Source: a virus. Taken from it: a DNA stretch of 21,965 nt. The stretch is taken from positions 1 through 21,965 of IMG/VR virus record IMGVR_UViG_3300021376_000402. One strand, written 5' to 3'. Of this stretch, positions 20,960-21,965 are shown in pieces (the stretch's first letter is position 1; each line of letters starts with the position of its first letter). The notes below the pieces were generated by a model, which saw nothing but the letters and a program-made list of their open reading frames with translations, was not told the DNA's origin and searched no databases. The position numbers and the translations under genes are program-made.

Positions 20960-21965
20960 CTGTCATTTCTAGTTCATCCTCCATTGTCGCATCAGGATTT
21001 GCTTCTAGCGACATTCCATAGAACTCCTTGTACTTTTCCTTATCAGACGAAACCTCAACAATGGAAGGCCAACCTTCATATTTCGGGCTGGACTCCCGCA
21101 CAGCAACATTCACCACCCGCATGCCCCTGGTATTCCGCATGGGGAAGACATTGATCTTCAGCTGGTGCTTACAGATGTCAATGAACAGGGGCTCAAATCG
21201 GTTGCGCGACATGATGCCCACGTTGCACTGACGGCAAAACTCGGCATAGCTGGCGTACAACCACTTGTCCTGGTGATCATAGATATGGGATGAACCCATC
21301 GGTGCGTTCTTCGTGAAGCCAACAGCAGAGCTGACGCCTGGGTCGTAGATGACCTTGTGCTCCATCCAGTCCAGCAGTGGGTTGGACCGGAGGTTCTGCA
21401 TCTTCTCGTACTTCTGAAAGAACTTCACCTTCTTGGAAGTTTCCATCAGGTATTCACGCATCTCCTCCTCACTCATGTCGAGGAGCCAGTTCACCAGGCC
21501 AGGCAGTAGCGGTGCGAACACACCTTGCGGTTCACCCTTGGGGTTGAACTTGATTAACTCCTTCTGTTCATTCGGACCACCGGTGAACGGACGGTCGAAT
21601 GGAATGGTGAGACGACGGCGAGCAAGACCAGAGGTGTAGTCAGTGGACTGAATAGCTTCGTTGGCTGTAATCATCACAACCCCGTGGTACTGGAAAGGAT
21701 CCAGTCCTTCACCTTGATACTTGCGTTCGCTACGGATCCAGTCACTACCGGTGATGGCCTTCAGCCTGGAAACAGAACCACCCCAACGGTCGGCATCCTG
21801 GAACAGCAGGAGCTTCTTACCCATGTAGGCCGCCGCTTCAAACCGGTTCTTTTCCATGTTCTCGAAGTCCGTGGAATAGGTATTGCTCTTACCCACCAGT
21901 GCCACGGCCAGGTTTGCGTAGGTGGACTTACCCGACTTACCCGGACCCACAATCTCAACAAACTT
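20952..21965 (-). CDS. SF3-type helicase/primase (D5/P4-like), N-terminus outside the window
   Basis: The frame runs off the right edge; 337 C-terminal residues are seen. KFVEIVGPGKSGKSTYANLA is a Walker A P-loop, LLLFQDADRWGG the Walker B, and GVVMITANEAIQST motif C with its conserved Asn, in the order and spacing of SF3 helicases; ARRRLTIPFDRP supplies the Arg finger region. The rest (residues about 190-337 of the fragment) includes a Trp/Tyr-rich winged-helix-like part (KWLYASYAEFCRQCNVGIMS), as in D5_N/poxvirus- and P4-type replicative helicases. The missing N-terminal part probably has primase activity. It anchors the replication module and shares an overlap with speD. An internal GTG at 21950 is not a true start because the P-loop context continues upstream. 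Confidence 0.88.
   Translation of the reverse strand, partial: KFVEIVGPGKSGKSTYANLAVALVGKSNTYSTDFENMEKNRFEAAAYMGKKLLLFQDADRWGGSVSRLKAITGSDWIRSERKYQGEGLDPFQYHGVVMITANEAIQSTDYTSGLARRRLTIPFDRPFTGGPNEQKELIKFNPKGEPQGVFAPLLPGLVNWLLDMSEEEMREYLMETSKKVKFFQKYEKMQNLRSNPLLDWMEHKVIYDPGVSSAVGFTKNAPMGSSHIYDHQDKWLYASYAEFCRQCNVGIMSRNRFEPLFIDICKHQLKINVFPMRNTRGMRVVNVAVRESSPKYEGWPSIVEVSSDKEKYKEFYGMSLEANPDATMEDELEMTDV

Noticed and set aside
1-21965. CRISPR array, transposase, integrase or toxin-antitoxin pair
   Set aside because: I looked for regularly spaced direct repeats, IS-type inverted ends and typical motifs and found none; the only regular repeats are coding fibre repeats.

Overview
The window is a dense, fully viral stretch from a tailed phage infecting a cyanobacterium, seen without either genome end. 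The evidence is the mix of a large virion protein, tail fibres built from G/T-rich repeats, two different peptidoglycan hydrolases and an SF3-type helicase with genes typical of cyanophages: an NblA-like phycobilisome-degradation adaptor, S-adenosylmethionine decarboxylase (SpeD), dCTP deaminase, DUF3310 and a phage glycosyltransferase. An NblA-like gene points to a host with phycobilisomes (Synechococcus/Cyanobium/Microcystis-type). I see no diagnostic T4 core gene and cannot name the phage genus. All product names rest on motif reading, not on searches.

Layout. 1-5239 (+): C-terminal end of an HNH endonuclease, a 1190-aa virion protein, two small basic proteins, a GH24 lysozyme whose start codon lies in a perfect hairpin, and the NblA-like protein. 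5236-5996 (-): DUF3310 protein and an out-of-frame overlapping upstream gene. 6027-6407 (+): one unknown protein. 6404-9062 (-): a tightly overlapped six-gene leftward operon that starts with a helix-turn-helix protein, then two unknowns, a phage Dam-like protein with an altered catalytic motif, dCTP deaminase and a small helical protein. 9117-16497 (+): a host-recognition and lysis block with a one-TM protein, two repeat fibres, a glycine-rich adhesin, a conserved small tail-region protein, a GH73+C39-like endolysin and a 53-aa protein. 16498-18211 (-): small proteins and a virion protein ending with a fibre-tip-like segment. 18232-21965 (-): HNH-like protein, a 121-bp nested palindrome in the only large gene-free interval, a strong terminator, glycosyltransferase, speD and a helicase/primase running off the right edge.

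How it works together. The right end supplies replication and host-metabolism genes (helicase, polyamine synthesis, glycosyltransfer). The 6.4-9.1 kb operon and the DUF3310 gene handle nucleotide supply and DNA modification. The fibre/adhesin block determines host attachment, and two separate lysins open the cell wall. NblA would dismantle the light-harvesting antenna and release amino acids. Genes mostly abut or overlap by 1-8 bases (ATGA, TGATG, GTGA), so translation is probably coupled within each block. The gene-free interval at 18.95-19.22 kb is the best candidate for an origin or a regulatory element.
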